Shown piece by piece: positions 26,183 to 35,342 of a stretch of DNA of 64,000 bases (positions within the stretch are counted from its first letter, which is position 1; each line of letters opens with the position of its first letter). This DNA comes from Pseudomonas protegens (GTDB lineage: Bacteria > Pseudomonadota > Gammaproteobacteria > Pseudomonadales > Pseudomonadaceae). The stretch lies in assembly GCF_003363755.1 (NCBI RefSeq), contig NZ_CP031396.1:1860001-1924000 (forward strand), written 5' to 3'. The notes beneath the pieces are model-generated. The model searched no databases. It was not told where the DNA came from and was given only the letters and a program-made list of their open reading frames with translations. A program made the position numbers and the translations under genes.

Positions 26183-27871
26183 TTACTTCTTCACGCCGAG
26201 CTTCTTCAACTCTTCGTCACGCAGTTCACGGCGCAGGATCTTGCCGACGTTGGTGGTCGGCAGCGCATCGCGGAACTCCACGGCCTTGGGCACCTTGTAG
26301 CCGGTGACATTGGCGCGCATGTGTTCCATCACCTGCTCCTTGGTCAGGGTCACGCCTGGCTTGGCGACGATGAAGATCTTGATGATCTCGCCAGACTTCT
26401 CGTCCGGTACGCCGATCGCTGCGCACTGCAGGACCCCCGGCAGGGAAGCCAGGACGTCTTCCAGTTCGTTGGGGTACACGTTGAAACCCGAGACCAGGAT
26501 CATGTCCTTCTTGCGGTCGACGATGCGGATATAGCCGTCCGGCTGAATCAGGGCGATGTCACCGGTCTTCAACCAGCCGTCGCTGAGGACTTCGTCAGTA
26601 GCGTCCTGACGCTGCCAGTAGCCCTTCATCACCTGCGGGCCCTTCACGCACAGTTCACCCACTTCCCCCAGGGGCAGTTCGTCGCCCGCGTCGTTGATCA
26701 CCCGACACAAGGTCGAAGGCACTGGAATGCCGATGGTGCCGATCTGGATGTTCTGGATCGGGTTGACCGTGGCCACCGGACTGGTCTCGGTCATGCCGTA
26801 GCCTTCACAGATCGAGCAATTGGTGACCGACTTCCAACGCTCGGCGGCCGCCAGTTGCAGGGCCATGCCCCCGGACAGCGTGACTTTGAGCGCGGAAAAA
26901 TCCAGTTTGCGGAACGCTTCGTTGTTGCACAGGGCAACGAACAGGGTGTTGAGACCGACAAAACCGCTGAACTTCCACTTCGACAGTTCCTTGACCATCG
27001 CCGGCAGATCCCGCGGGTTACTGATCAGGATGTTGTGGTTGCCCATGAGCATGATGGCCATGCAATGGAAGGTGAACGCATAGATGTGGTACAGCGGCAG
27101 CGGAGTGATGAGGATCTCGCAACCTTCATTGAGGTTGGAGCCCATCAGCGCCTTGCACTGCAGCATGTTGGCCACCAGATTGCGATGGGTCAGCATCGCC
27201 CCCTTGGCCACGCCGGTGGTACCGCCGGTGTATTGCAGCACCGCCACGTCGCCGCTGGCAGGGTTGGCTTCCTGTACTGGCTGGCCGTGGCCCTTGCTCA
27301 GCACCTCATTGAACTTGACGGCCTGGGGCAAGTGATAAGCCGGCACCATCTTCTTCACGTACTTGACCACACTGTTGATCAGCACACGCTTGAAGGTGGG
27401 CAAAAGGTCCGCCACTTCGGTGATGATCACGTGCTTGACCGAGGTTTTGGGGACCACGGTCTCTGCCAGGTGGGCCATGTTGGCCAGGCAAACCAGAGCC
27501 TTGGCTCCAGAGTCGTTGAACTGGTGCTCCATCTCCCGCGCGGTGTACAGCGGGTTGGTGTTGACCACGATCAGGCCGGCGCGAATAGCACCGAACACCG
27601 CAATCGGGTATTGCAACAGGTTGGGCAACTGCAGGGCGATTCGATCGCCAGGCTGCAAATCGGTGTGCTGCTGCAGGTACGCGGCGAAGGCCCCAGACAG
27701 TTCGTACAGTTCACCGTAAGTGATTGTCTTGCCGAGGTTGCTAAAGGCCGGTTTGTTAGCAAAACGTTGGCAGGACTGCTTCAACACCGCCTGAATATTC
27801 GGATACTCGTCAGGATTGATATCGGCAGCAATCCCAGCTGGGTACTTATCCTTCCAAAAGTCTTCGATCAT
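26183..27871 (-). CDS. fadD1: Long-chain fatty acid-CoA ligase FadD1
   Basis: This 562-residue AMP-forming acyl-CoA synthetase activates fatty acids for beta-oxidation. Seen: the P-loop YTGGTTGVAKGAMLTH, the adenylate motif EGYGMTETSP, and the FACS signature GWLKTGDIALIQPDG followed by VDRKKDMI; the C-terminal catalytic Lys is in NVGKILRRELRD. Start MIEDFWKDKYPAGIAA matches P. aeruginosa FadD1. A paralogue, fadD2, follows upstream in the same direction 339 bp away. AGGAG precedes the ATG by about 8 bases. Confidence 0.95.
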   Translation of the reverse strand: MIEDFWKDKYPAGIAADINPDEYPNIQAVLKQSCQRFANKPAFSNLGKTITYGELYELSGAFAAYLQQHTDLQPGDRIALQLPNLLQYPIAVFGAIRAGLIVVNTNPLYTAREMEHQFNDSGAKALVCLANMAHLAETVVPKTSVKHVIITEVADLLPTFKRVLINSVVKYVKKMVPAYHLPQAVKFNEVLSKGHGQPVQEANPASGDVAVLQYTGGTTGVAKGAMLTHRNLVANMLQCKALMGSNLNEGCEILITPLPLYHIYAFTFHCMAIMLMGNHNILISNPRDLPAMVKELSKWKFSGFVGLNTLFVALCNNEAFRKLDFSALKVTLSGGMALQLAAAERWKSVTNCSICEGYGMTETSPVATVNPIQNIQIGTIGIPVPSTLCRVINDAGDELPLGEVGELCVKGPQVMKGYWQRQDATDEVLSDGWLKTGDIALIQPDGYIRIVDRKKDMILVSGFNVYPNELEDVLASLPGVLQCAAIGVPDEKSGEIIKIFIVAKPGVTLTKEQVMEHMRANVTGYKVPKAVEFRDALPTTNVGKILRRELRDEELKKLGVKK

Positions 27872-28210
27872 GGAAGCCCACTCCTCAGCAACGCGAATTC
27901 ATCACCGCATTTGATGCGATTATTATTTGTCTGTGTTTTTTATTGGTGTCTATTGTTGGTGAGTCTGGCTTTTACTTAGGCCGAGAAGTCACAAAGCGCG
28001 CCGAGAGTAGCAGCTTTGGAAAAGGCCGCCTAGAGCCAAAAAAGGCCTCAATAGTCACATTTATGACTCAAGACATTCTAATAGTCATTTTTAGAGTAAA
28101 AATTCTACAACCTTGAATTCCGCTCTGGCACGGGCCTTTGCGCCCCCAGAATGCATCGCGGGCAAGCCCGTTGAGCCAACAGGCTTGCCCGCGATGGAAA
28201 AAGCCAGGGA
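27872..28210. other. Intergenic region between fadD2 and fadD1
   Basis: About 220 bp upstream of fadD1 (27890-28120) are AT-richer and probably hold the fadD1 promoter, including a small dyad CGCAT-TTG-ATGCG at 27906-27918. The remainder contains the hairpin listed separately at 28154-28196. I did not find a convincing FadR/PsrA-type operator (GAAAC-N4-GTTTC) by eye. Confidence 0.5.
28154..28196. repeat. REP-type perfect inverted repeat at the fadD2 3' end
   Basis: Fifteen-base perfect arms (CATCGCGGGCAAGCC at 28154-28168 and its complement at 28182-28196) with a 13-base loop. This is the GCGGGCAAGCC form of Pseudomonas REP elements. On the minus strand it lies just after the fadD2 stop and may act as its transcript end. 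Confidence 0.8.
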
Positions 28211-29899
28211 TCAGGCGATGTCGCGCAGCTCGCGACGCAGGATCTTGCCCACAGGCGTCATCGGCAGAGACTCACGCAGCACGATGTGCTTGGGCACTTT
28301 GTACCCCGTGAAATTCTCCTTGCAGTAGGCCTTGAGCTCTTCAAGGCTGACCCCCGCCTCACGAGGCACCACAAACAGCTTCACCGCCTCGCCGGAACGT
28401 TCGTCCGGCACCCCGATCACCGCGCAGTTGGCGACCTTGGGGTGAGCCATGACCACATCTTCGATCTCGTTGGGGTAAACGTTGAAACCCGAGACGATGA
28501 TCATGTCCTTCTTACGATCAACGATGCGCACGAAACCATCGGGATCGATCACTGCAATATCGCCGGACTTGAACCAACCCTCGGCATCCAGCACTTCGGC
28601 CGTGGCTTCCGGCTTGTTCCAGTAGCCCTTCATGATCTGTGGTCCCTTGATGCACAGCTCGCCACGCTCGCCCAGCGGCAGCTCGGTGCCCTGGTCATCG
28701 ATGACCTTCAAGGTGGTGCCCGGCACTGGCAGACCGACCGTACCCAATCGCGAGCGGTCGCCATAGGGGTTGGTGCAGGCCACCGGCGAGGTTTCGGTGA
28801 GGCCATAACCTTCGGTGATCCGGCAGCCGGTGAGTTTCTGCCAGCGCTCAGCCGTAGCCTTGACCAGGGCCGTGCCACCGGAGTTGGTCAGCTTGAGGTT
28901 GGAAAAATCCAGGTTCTTGAATTCCGGGTGATCCATCAGGGCCACGAACAGCGTGTTGAGCCCCAGCAAGGCGGAAAAACGCCAGTTCTTCAGCTCCTTG
29001 ATAAAGGCGCCGATATCCCGCGGATTGCTGATCAGCACGTTGTGGTTGCCCGTGACCATCATGCACATGCAGTTCGCGGTGAAGGCATAGATGTGGTACA
29101 GCGGCAGCGGCGCGATCATCACTTCCTGCCCTTCACGCCACTGGCTATGACCGTCGGGCCCGTGCTGGCCGAGGCAGGCCCGGGCCTGCTGCATGTTGGC
29201 CACCAGGTTGCCGTGGGTCAGCATCGCGCCCTTGGCCAGGCCGGTGGTACCGCCGGTGTACTGCAACACGGCAACATCATCGAGCCCCACCTGCAGCGGC
29301 TTGATCCCCTGGCCACGCCCCAGGCGCAGGGCACTCTTGAAGGAAATGGCCTGGGGCAGGTGATAGGCCGGGACCATCTTCTTGACCTTGTCCACCACCA
29401 TGTTGACCAACCAGCCCTTGGCGGTGGGCATCAGGTCGCCCATCTTGGCCTCGATCAGGAACTGGATATCGGTATCCCCTAAAACTTCCTGGACCTTCTG
29501 CCCGAAGACATTCAGGTAGACCAGGGCCCGGGCTCCTGAGTCCTTGAACTGATGACGCATCTCCCTGGCGGTGTACAGCGGATTGGTGTTGACCACCACC
29601 AGACCGGCCCGCAGCGCACCGAAGACCGCGATCGGGTACTGCAGGACGTTGGGCATCTGCACCGCAATACGATCCCCCGGAACCAGATCGGTATGGCTTT
29701 GCAGATAACCGGCAAAGGCCGCGCTGTAGCGTTCCAGCTCGGCGTAGGTGAGGGTCACCCCCATATTGCTGAAGGCCGGGCGATCAGCAAATTTCTTGCA
29801 GGAACGCTCAAACACCTCGATCACCGACTTGAAGGCCCCCAGGTCAATCTCGTTGGGGACGCCGGCGGGGCGCTTATCATTCCAGAAATCAGGTTGCAT
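28211..29899 (-). CDS. fadD2: Long-chain fatty acid-CoA ligase FadD2
   Basis: This 562-residue paralogue of FadD1 has YTGGTTGLAKGAMLTH, EGYGLTETSP, GWFKSGDIAVIDPDG and VDRKKDMI, and C-terminal VGKILRRELRD. The tandem fadD2-fadD1 order is conserved in pseudomonads, where the two enzymes differ in chain-length preference and induction. It is divergent from the hydrolase-phaJ1 pair. No strong ribosome-binding site is apparent beyond AGGA at about -8. Confidence 0.95.
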   Translation of the reverse strand: MQPDFWNDKRPAGVPNEIDLGAFKSVIEVFERSCKKFADRPAFSNMGVTLTYAELERYSAAFAGYLQSHTDLVPGDRIAVQMPNVLQYPIAVFGALRAGLVVVNTNPLYTAREMRHQFKDSGARALVYLNVFGQKVQEVLGDTDIQFLIEAKMGDLMPTAKGWLVNMVVDKVKKMVPAYHLPQAISFKSALRLGRGQGIKPLQVGLDDVAVLQYTGGTTGLAKGAMLTHGNLVANMQQARACLGQHGPDGHSQWREGQEVMIAPLPLYHIYAFTANCMCMMVTGNHNVLISNPRDIGAFIKELKNWRFSALLGLNTLFVALMDHPEFKNLDFSNLKLTNSGGTALVKATAERWQKLTGCRITEGYGLTETSPVACTNPYGDRSRLGTVGLPVPGTTLKVIDDQGTELPLGERGELCIKGPQIMKGYWNKPEATAEVLDAEGWFKSGDIAVIDPDGFVRIVDRKKDMIIVSGFNVYPNEIEDVVMAHPKVANCAVIGVPDERSGEAVKLFVVPREAGVSLEELKAYCKENFTGYKVPKHIVLRESLPMTPVGKILRRELRDIA

Positions 29900-30112
29900 T
29901 ATTCTTGTCCTCTCATTACCTGAACGGTCCGGGCCGCCTCTGTAACGCTATCAGCGGCGGGGCTCATCGGACGTTAGCAGCTATGGTGAATCAGGCAAAT
30001 ATGCGCAAGTGTGTCATTAATTTTATGAATCTTGCTTCCAACAGGCGTGCGCATCAGACGCACACGCGGCGATACGCTATAAAGTGCAGCGTCTTCGTGC
30101 AAAGGAATCGCC

Positions 30113-31057
30113 ATGACCCACGACACGTTCTGGTTGACCACGAGTGATCACCAACGCCTCTTCGTCAACCTGTGGCTGCCCGAGCGCCCGCTCAAGGCAC
30201 TCATCCTGCTGTCCCACGGCATGGCCGAGCACAGCGGGCGTTACGCTCGCCTGGCCGAGGCCCTGTGCGCCGAGGGTTATGGAATCTATGCCCCGGATCA
30301 GCGCGGCCACGGTAAAACCGCGGAACACGGGGTCCTCGGCCACTACGCAGACCAGGGTGGCTGGAACAAGGTCGTCGGCGACCTGGCCAGCCTCAACCAG
30401 CACATCGGCCAGCAACACCCCGGCACGCCCATCGTGCTGTTGGGCCACAGCATGGGCAGCTACATCGTCCAGGCCTACCTGCAACATCACAGCGCCAGCC
30501 TCCACGGGGCGATTCTCAGCGGCTCGAACTTCCAGCCAGTGGCCCTGTACCGCGCCGCCAGCCTGATCGCGCGGTTCGAACGCTGGCGCCAGGGCGGCCA
30601 GGGACGCAGCGCACTGATCGAGTGGCTGTCGTTCGGCTCCTTCAACAAGGCTTTCAAGCCCAATCGCACCGCCTTCGACTGGCTCAGCCGCGATCCGGCC
30701 GAAGTCGACAAGTACGTGAACGACCCGCTGTGTGGCTATCGCTGCACCAACCAGCTGTGGATCGACCTGCTCGGTGGCCTGCAACAAATCAGCAAGATTT
30801 CCAACCTGGCGCAGATCGATCCCGGCCTGCCGTTGTTGGTCATGGGCGGAGAATGTGATCCGGTGAGTGATGGCAAGCGTCTCAAGGATCTGGCCAACGC
30901 ATTGCGCGAGGCCGGCAGCCAGTGCCTGCAACTCAATATCTACCCGCAGGCACGTCATGAGCTGTTCAACGAAAGCAACCGTGATCAAGTGACCCACGAC
31001 GTACTGGCCTGGCTGGACCAAGCGCTGCAACACCGCCGGCCTCCACGGTCGGAGTAA
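30113..31057 (+). CDS. Alpha/beta hydrolase, monoglyceride lipase / lysophospholipase-like
   Basis: This 314-residue hydrolase has the serine hydrolase fold with the N-terminal LILLSHGMAEHSGRYARLAEAL, the oxyanion segment DQRGHGKT, nucleophile elbow GHSMGS, catalytic Asp in GGECDPVSDG and His in QARHELFNE. This pattern is that of Hydrolase_4 (PldB-type) enzymes, which release fatty acids from monoacylglycerols or lysophospholipids. Divergent from fadD2 and 50 bp upstream of phaJ1, so it can supply acids for FadD. AAAGGA precedes the ATG. Confidence 0.9.
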   Translation: MTHDTFWLTTSDHQRLFVNLWLPERPLKALILLSHGMAEHSGRYARLAEALCAEGYGIYAPDQRGHGKTAEHGVLGHYADQGGWNKVVGDLASLNQHIGQQHPGTPIVLLGHSMGSYIVQAYLQHHSASLHGAILSGSNFQPVALYRAASLIARFERWRQGGQGRSALIEWLSFGSFNKAFKPNRTAFDWLSRDPAEVDKYVNDPLCGYRCTNQLWIDLLGGLQQISKISNLAQIDPGLPLLVMGGECDPVSDGKRLKDLANALREAGSQCLQLNIYPQARHELFNESNRDQVTHDVLAWLDQALQHRRPPRSE

Positions 31058-31107
31058 GCGACGGCGCGGTCAGTGCGCTCATTTACCTGTCAGAGGATTT
31101 CAGCAAC

Positions 31108-31578
31108 ATGACCCAGGTTACCAACACCCCTTACGAAGCCCTGGAAGTCGGTCAGACCGCCCAGTACAGCAAGACCGTCGAGGAGCGTGACATCCAGCTG
31201 TTCGCCGCCATGTCCGGCGATCACAACCCGGTGCACCTGGATCCCGAGTTCGCCGCCGCCACCATGTTCAAGGAGCGCATTGCCCACGGCATGTTCAGCG
31301 GCGCCCTGATCAGCGCCGCCGTGGCCTGCGAATTGCCTGGGCCGGGCACCATCTACATCGGTCAGCAGATGAGCTTCCAGAAGCCGGTGAAGATTGGCGA
31401 CACCCTGACCGTACGCCTGGAAATCCTCGAAAAACTGCCGAAATTCCGCGTCCGCATCGCCACTCGCGTGTTCAACCAGCGCGACGAGCTGGTGGTGGAC
31501 GGCGAAGCCGAGATCCTCGCCCCACGCAAGCAACAGACCGTGACCCTGCCGACCCTGCCGGCCATCACCATTGGCTAA
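31108..31578 (+). CDS. phaJ1: (R)-specific enoyl-CoA hydratase PhaJ1
   Basis: This 156-residue MaoC-type hotdog protein has the hydratase 2 motif FAAMSGDHNPVHLDPEFAA with the catalytic Asp-His pair and RIAHGMFSGALIS. It starts MTQVTNTPYEALEVGQ, which I recognise as the Pseudomonas PhaJ1 start. The enzyme draws (R)-3-hydroxyacyl-CoA from beta-oxidation for polyhydroxyalkanoate synthesis. It follows the hydrolase by 50 bp. The location beside fadD1-fadD2 matches P. aeruginosa and P. putida. No pha synthase gene is in the window. Confidence 0.88.
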   Translation: MTQVTNTPYEALEVGQTAQYSKTVEERDIQLFAAMSGDHNPVHLDPEFAAATMFKERIAHGMFSGALISAAVACELPGPGTIYIGQQMSFQKPVKIGDTLTVRLEILEKLPKFRVRIATRVFNQRDELVVDGEAEILAPRKQQTVTLPTLPAITIG

Positions 31579-31601
31579 ACCGCACCCCACGTAATCCTCC
31601 A

Positions 31602-31661
31602 GGAGCCGGCTTGTCGGCGAAGGCTTTGCTCGTCATGGCTTGCGCCAGCAAGCCGTCTCCT
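31602..31661. repeat. REP pair (inverted) between phaJ1 and aaeA
   Basis: GGAGCCGGCTTGTCGGCG (31602-31619) and an inverted copy (31642-31659) agree at 15 of 18 positions; this is the common Pseudomonas REP core GGAGCCGGCTTGCCGGCG. It sits where two genes converge and reaches the stop codon of the minus-strand gene. Confidence 0.75.
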
Positions 31662-32526
31662 ACCGTCCACCGCCCTCCTCGACCTGCACGCTGGCGGTCA
31701 TCCCGGCGCTCAGATTGATGCCTTCAGGCACCTTGTCCAGCTTGATCCGCACCGGAATCCGCTGGGCCAGACGAACCCAGTTGAAGGTCGGCTCCACCTC
31801 CGCCAGCAATTGCCCGTCAGGGGTGGCGTTGCGGTCGGTGATCCCCCGGCTGACGCTTTGCACATGGCCCGGCAGGGCATCGCCGGCACTCATCAGCCAG
31901 ACCTTTACCGGGTCGCCGACCTGGATTCGCGGCAGCTTGGTTTCCTCGAAATAAGCCTGGACGTAGAACGTCGAATCATCGATCAGCGCCATCACTGGCT
32001 GCCCGGCATTGACGTAGTTGCCCTCGGCCAGGCGCAGGTTGGTGATATGCCCGTTACGGGGCGCGCGCACCTGACTGCGGGCCAGGTTGAGCTCCGCGAC
32101 CTTGGCCTCGGCCTGGGCCTGACGCAGTTCGCCCCGGGCTATGCCGGCGTTGATCTGGGCGTTCTCGCGCAGCTCGGCACTGATGGCCTGGGGACCCAGG
32201 GCCGCACGGCGACTGGCCTCGTGCTCGCGCAGACTCAATTGCTGCTGACGGGTCTGAACCACGGCCTGGGCCTTTTCCAGGGCCGCCTCGAACCGGTCAC
32301 GGTCGATGCTCAGCAACAAGTCTCCGGCCTTCACGGGCTGGTTGTCCGCCACCTTGAGCTCGCGCACCCAGCCGGATACGTCCGGGGCCACGATCACCAC
32401 GTCGGCGCGAATCCGCGCGTCCCGGGTCCAGGGCGTCAGCATGTAGTACTGCCACAGGTGATAACCGGCGAAGATCGCCACCGCCACCAGGCACAGGGTA
32501 AATACGACACGTACGGGTGTACGCAT
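31660..32526 (-). CDS. Periplasmic adaptor of an AaeAB-type efflux pump
   Basis: This 288-residue HlyD/EmrA-family membrane-fusion protein has an N-terminal helix (about 5-27), a biotinyl-lipoyl segment (DVSGWVRELKVADNQPVKAGDLLLSID), a coiled coil, and RAPRNGHITNLRLAEGNYVNAGQP. Start ATG 32526 has AAGGAG six bases upstream, which decides it against a TTG two codons earlier. It follows the DUF1656 gene by 10 bp. In E. coli AaeA works with AaeB to export aromatic carboxylic acids. Confidence 0.9.
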   Translation of the reverse strand: MRTPVRVVFTLCLVAVAIFAGYHLWQYYMLTPWTRDARIRADVVIVAPDVSGWVRELKVADNQPVKAGDLLLSIDRDRFEAALEKAQAVVQTRQQQLSLREHEASRRAALGPQAISAELRENAQINAGIARGELRQAQAEAKVAELNLARSQVRAPRNGHITNLRLAEGNYVNAGQPVMALIDDSTFYVQAYFEETKLPRIQVGDPVKVWLMSAGDALPGHVQSVSRGITDRNATPDGQLLAEVEPTFNWVRLAQRIPVRIKLDKVPEGINLSAGMTASVQVEEGGGR

Positions 32527-32536
32527 AATCAACTCC

Positions 32537-32743
32537 TTATAAAGGTCCCAGGACCACAGTGATCACCGTCAATACACAGACGTACAGGGCACAATCGAAC
32601 AGGGCTTCATGCCAGATCAAGCGCCCCAATCCGGTGACTCGCACCAGCACTCGCAGCACGCCGGTGACCACCAGCGCCAGCACCACGTAAATCAGAAACG
32701 GGCTGAGCAGCACCCCGCCCAACGACCACTCACGCAGCCCCAT
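32537..32743 (-). CDS. DUF1656 small membrane protein (AaeX-like)
   Basis: This 68-residue protein has two membrane helices and the family pattern LGGVLLSPFLIYVVLALVVTGVLRVLV. DUF1656/AaeX proteins always sit between or beside an AaeA adaptor and an FUSC pump; their role is not established. It overlaps the pump gene by 14 bp and precedes the adaptor by 10 bp, so the three form one operon. Confidence 0.92.
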   Translation of the reverse strand: MGLREWSLGGVLLSPFLIYVVLALVVTGVLRVLVRVTGLGRLIWHEALFDCALYVCVLTVITVVLGPL

Positions 32744-34751
32744 GACTGTCCTCCTGCTGCCGGCACCAACTGCGCCAGCTGTTTTGCAATTGCAGCACCG
32801 CCCCCTTGGCCAGTTTCAACGCGTCACTGGGTGGCTGCTGGTCCAAAGCGTCGAGCAAGGCCGCACTGGGCGCCACCAGCGCTTCCTGGCGATGACCGGC
32901 CGGGCCCTGTTCAAGGATGCGTTGCAACTGCTCGAAATACTCACGCTGCGCCGCACTCACCGGCACCTGGGCCACCGCCAGGCTCAGGCGCAGGTGCATC
33001 AGTTCATCGCCGACGTCCAGGCCCAACAGGCCATCGTCCCAGCGACTGCGGGCCTGTTCCGGCAGCTCCGGATAATGCCGGGCCAGTTGCAGCAGGCGAT
33101 CAGCCATGCGCCCGCCGAACCAGCTTTCCGCGCCCCGCAGGTTGCGCCGAGTCAAACGCACCAGATCACTCAAGGTCGCCGCCAGCAGGCGCCGGCCATG
33201 CCAGGCCGGGTTACGCAGAATCAGCAGATGGAAGGCCAGTACCGCGGCGCCCACCCCCAGCACCATGGCCTGGGCATTGTTGAAGAAGCTGGCGACATCG
33301 AAATTCATGCGGTTCATCGGCGAAATCAACACGATGAAATGCAGGCAGAACGAAGTGGCAGTGGCGCCTATCTGTGGCTTGGCCATGCCCAGGGCGCCGA
33401 AGAACAGCGGCACGCCCATGGCCATGGCCAACATCGCAAAGCCGCTCCATTGGGGCAGGAGGATCTGCCCCACCAGGAACGCCGCCGGAATCGCCAGGAA
33501 GATTCCGCGCATGAAGCTCATGCCAATCTGCGCGCCGTTCTCACGGCTGGCAAACAGACTGCAGACCACACAGGTCAGGAGCATGGCCCCGGAAGCAGCA
33601 GGCCAGGCAGTGGCCAGCCAGAAGCTGGCCACCGTGAGAAACGCCAAGGCACTGCGGGCACCGAATACCAGGGCCAGCGACAGATCACGATGGGGAGTCA
33701 GGGTTGCCGGTTGCTCCACCGGCGCCCGCCCCTCCTGCACCGCGTCCAGGGCCTGGGTTGCCGCCAGGGCGGTATCCAGCAACAACGCAAAACGCGCCAG
33801 GCAAAAGCTCTGCGCCGGGCTGATCTGAAGCTCATGGGACGCTTCCTGCAGGCGCGGCCGCAGCGCTTGCAGACCAGCCTTGTCGGCCGCCGCCAGGGCT
33901 TCCTGAACCCAATCCATCCAGGGCTGCAGTTGCCGGGCTTCGTCGGCGTCCAATTGTTTCCACTGGCGCCGCACCGAACGGGAGATCCGCAACAGCATCA
34001 GCAGCTTCTGGCTCAGGCCACTGATGGCCCGGGCCCGCTGGCGCCCCGATGGCCCTTCGAACCAGGCGTGTTCGCGCTGGGAGTCCACGGCGACGATGCG
34101 CCCGAGAATTTCCAGCAGGCCCTTGCGCGCCAGGGCATCGCCGGCCAGGGTGGCGCGAGCGGCCTGCATGCCACTGTGCCAGGCGCTGCGGGCCTGATCC
34201 GCCAGTTGGCGCTCTACCCGCATTGGCCAGATCAGGGCACTGCTGGCGGTGGCGCAGATGATCCCCAGGGAGATCTCCGTGCAACGGGCCACGGCCTGAT
34301 CGAACACGGTCAACGGGTGACTGATGGCGGGCAAGGCGATGATCGCCACGGTGTAGCCCGCCAGCACGAAGGAATAGGACCAGGCACTGCGCAGCAGCGT
34401 GGAACTGGCGGTGCACAACCCCAGCCACAGGGCCAGGGCCAGCAGGAACAACCAGGGCGTCTGGGCGAACAGGCCCATGAACAGCACCGACATAAGGGTG
34501 CCAACCAAGGTCCCCAGCAGCCGGGCCAGCCCCTTTTGCAGCACCATTCCGGACAACGGCTGAGCGACGATGAACGCGGTCATCAGGGCCCAGGCCGGCT
34601 GCTCCAGGCCCCAACGCAACGCCAGCCACAGCGCCAGGCCACCACCCAGCAGCGTCTTGATCGCGAACTGCACGGCAGGAAGGCTGGGAGCAAGCAAGGC
34701 CTGCAAGGTAATGGGCACGAACAAGGACTCTCGGAAGGACTGAATAACCAT
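32730..34751 (-). CDS. FUSC family efflux pump (AaeB-like)
   Basis: This inner-membrane protein of about 673 residues has two blocks of hydrophobic helices (about 25-160 and 355-500) separated by hydrophilic regions, the layout of AaeB/FUSC pumps. It starts ALLAPSLPAVQFAIKTLLGGGLALWLALRWGLEQPAWALMTAFIVAQP, a family hallmark. It first in the operon with DUF1656 and the adaptor. ATG 34751 and an in-frame GTG at 34766 are both possible starts; neither has a clear ribosome-binding site. A palindromic operator-like site lies just upstream. Confidence 0.9.
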   Translation of the reverse strand: MVIQSFRESLFVPITLQALLAPSLPAVQFAIKTLLGGGLALWLALRWGLEQPAWALMTAFIVAQPLSGMVLQKGLARLLGTLVGTLMSVLFMGLFAQTPWLFLLALALWLGLCTASSTLLRSAWSYSFVLAGYTVAIIALPAISHPLTVFDQAVARCTEISLGIICATASSALIWPMRVERQLADQARSAWHSGMQAARATLAGDALARKGLLEILGRIVAVDSQREHAWFEGPSGRQRARAISGLSQKLLMLLRISRSVRRQWKQLDADEARQLQPWMDWVQEALAAADKAGLQALRPRLQEASHELQISPAQSFCLARFALLLDTALAATQALDAVQEGRAPVEQPATLTPHRDLSLALVFGARSALAFLTVASFWLATAWPAASGAMLLTCVVCSLFASRENGAQIGMSFMRGIFLAIPAAFLVGQILLPQWSGFAMLAMAMGVPLFFGALGMAKPQIGATATSFCLHFIVLISPMNRMNFDVASFFNNAQAMVLGVGAAVLAFHLLILRNPAWHGRRLLAATLSDLVRLTRRNLRGAESWFGGRMADRLLQLARHYPELPEQARSRWDDGLLGLDVGDELMHLRLSLAVAQVPVSAAQREYFEQLQRILEQGPAGHRQEALVAPSAALLDALDQQPPSDALKLAKGAVLQLQNSWRSWCRQQEDSHGAA

Positions 34752-34781
34752 AGTCGGGATCGCCACGAGTGGGCGCGAGCT

Positions 34782-34804
34782 AATTATTAGCTAGCTAACT
34801 AATT
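34782..34804. promoter_or_regulatory. SlyA/MarR-like palindromic operator upstream of the FUSC pump
   Basis: A 23-bp near-perfect palindrome centred on TTAGCTAGCTAA, flanked by AATTA/CTAATT. The core differs from the SlyA consensus TTAGCAAGCTAA by one base. It lies 31 bp upstream of the likely ATG in an AT-rich patch. No regulator gene is adjacent. Confidence 0.65.
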
Positions 34805-34832
34805 CCCGTCCAGCACTAAATCACAGGCATAA

Positions 34833-34860
34833 AAAAACGCCAGACTGGCTGGCGTTTTTG
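34833..34860 (-). terminator. Terminator of the four-helix-bundle gene
   Basis: Perfect 11-base arms AAAAACGCCAG / CTGGCGTTTTT (34833-34843, 34849-34859). On the minus strand the stem is followed by a run of T. Ends the gene at 34875. Confidence 0.9.
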
Positions 34861-34874
34861 ACAGGTTTTAGCCG

Positions 34875-35342
34875 TTACGAACGGGCACGAGCCTGGTTGC
34901 GCAACGCTTTGACCTGATCGTGATTGCGTTGCACGCCGTGGTACTGGCGCTCTACCACATCACGAATACCCACCAGGTTGTGCTTGCTGATTTTATCCAG
35001 CGCCTCCTTGTAGGACTTCAAGGCATGGTCTTCGCCACGCTCGGCCTCGTTGAGCACCGATTCCTCATCCTTGCCGGTCACCAGTGACTTGAGGTCGACC
35101 CAACGACGGTGCAGATCGCCACTGACGCTGGTGGAGGTTTCCGGTTCGCCACCCATGGAGCGCACCACGGACTGCAGTTCGGCGGCGGCGGTAGCGCAAT
35201 CGGTGGAGCGCTTGATGAACAGCGCCTTGAGTTCTGGGTGCTTGATGTCTTCAGCACAGGTCTTGAACCCTTCCTGACCATCCTTGCTGGTCTCGATCAG
35301 GCTGTTGAGCACCGAAATTGCTTCTTTATTCAAGTCAGTCAT
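34875..35342 (-). CDS. PA2169-type four-helix-bundle protein (DUF2383)
   Basis: This 155-residue soluble helical protein starts MTDLNKEAISVLNSLIETSKDGQEGFKTCAEDI and has SVVRSMGGEPETSTSVSGDLHRRWVDLKSLVTG in the middle, both typical of the PA2169 family, a ferritin-like four-helix bundle with no proven activity. Start 35342 is supported by AAGGAA about 9 bases upstream; a longer reading adds a Gln/Leu repeat that looks non-coding. Single gene with its own terminator and an AT-rich leader. Confidence 0.88.
   Translation of the reverse strand: MTDLNKEAISVLNSLIETSKDGQEGFKTCAEDIKHPELKALFIKRSTDCATAAAELQSVVRSMGGEPETSTSVSGDLHRRWVDLKSLVTGKDEESVLNEAERGEDHALKSYKEALDKISKHNLVGIRDVVERQYHGVQRNHDQVKALRNQARARS

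Noticed and set aside
28125..28142. A second sigma-54-like site, CTGGCACG...TTTGC, near fadD2
   Set aside because: The GG to GC spacing is 11 rather than 10 bases and it points toward the end of fadD2 through a REP hairpin, with no gene to drive.
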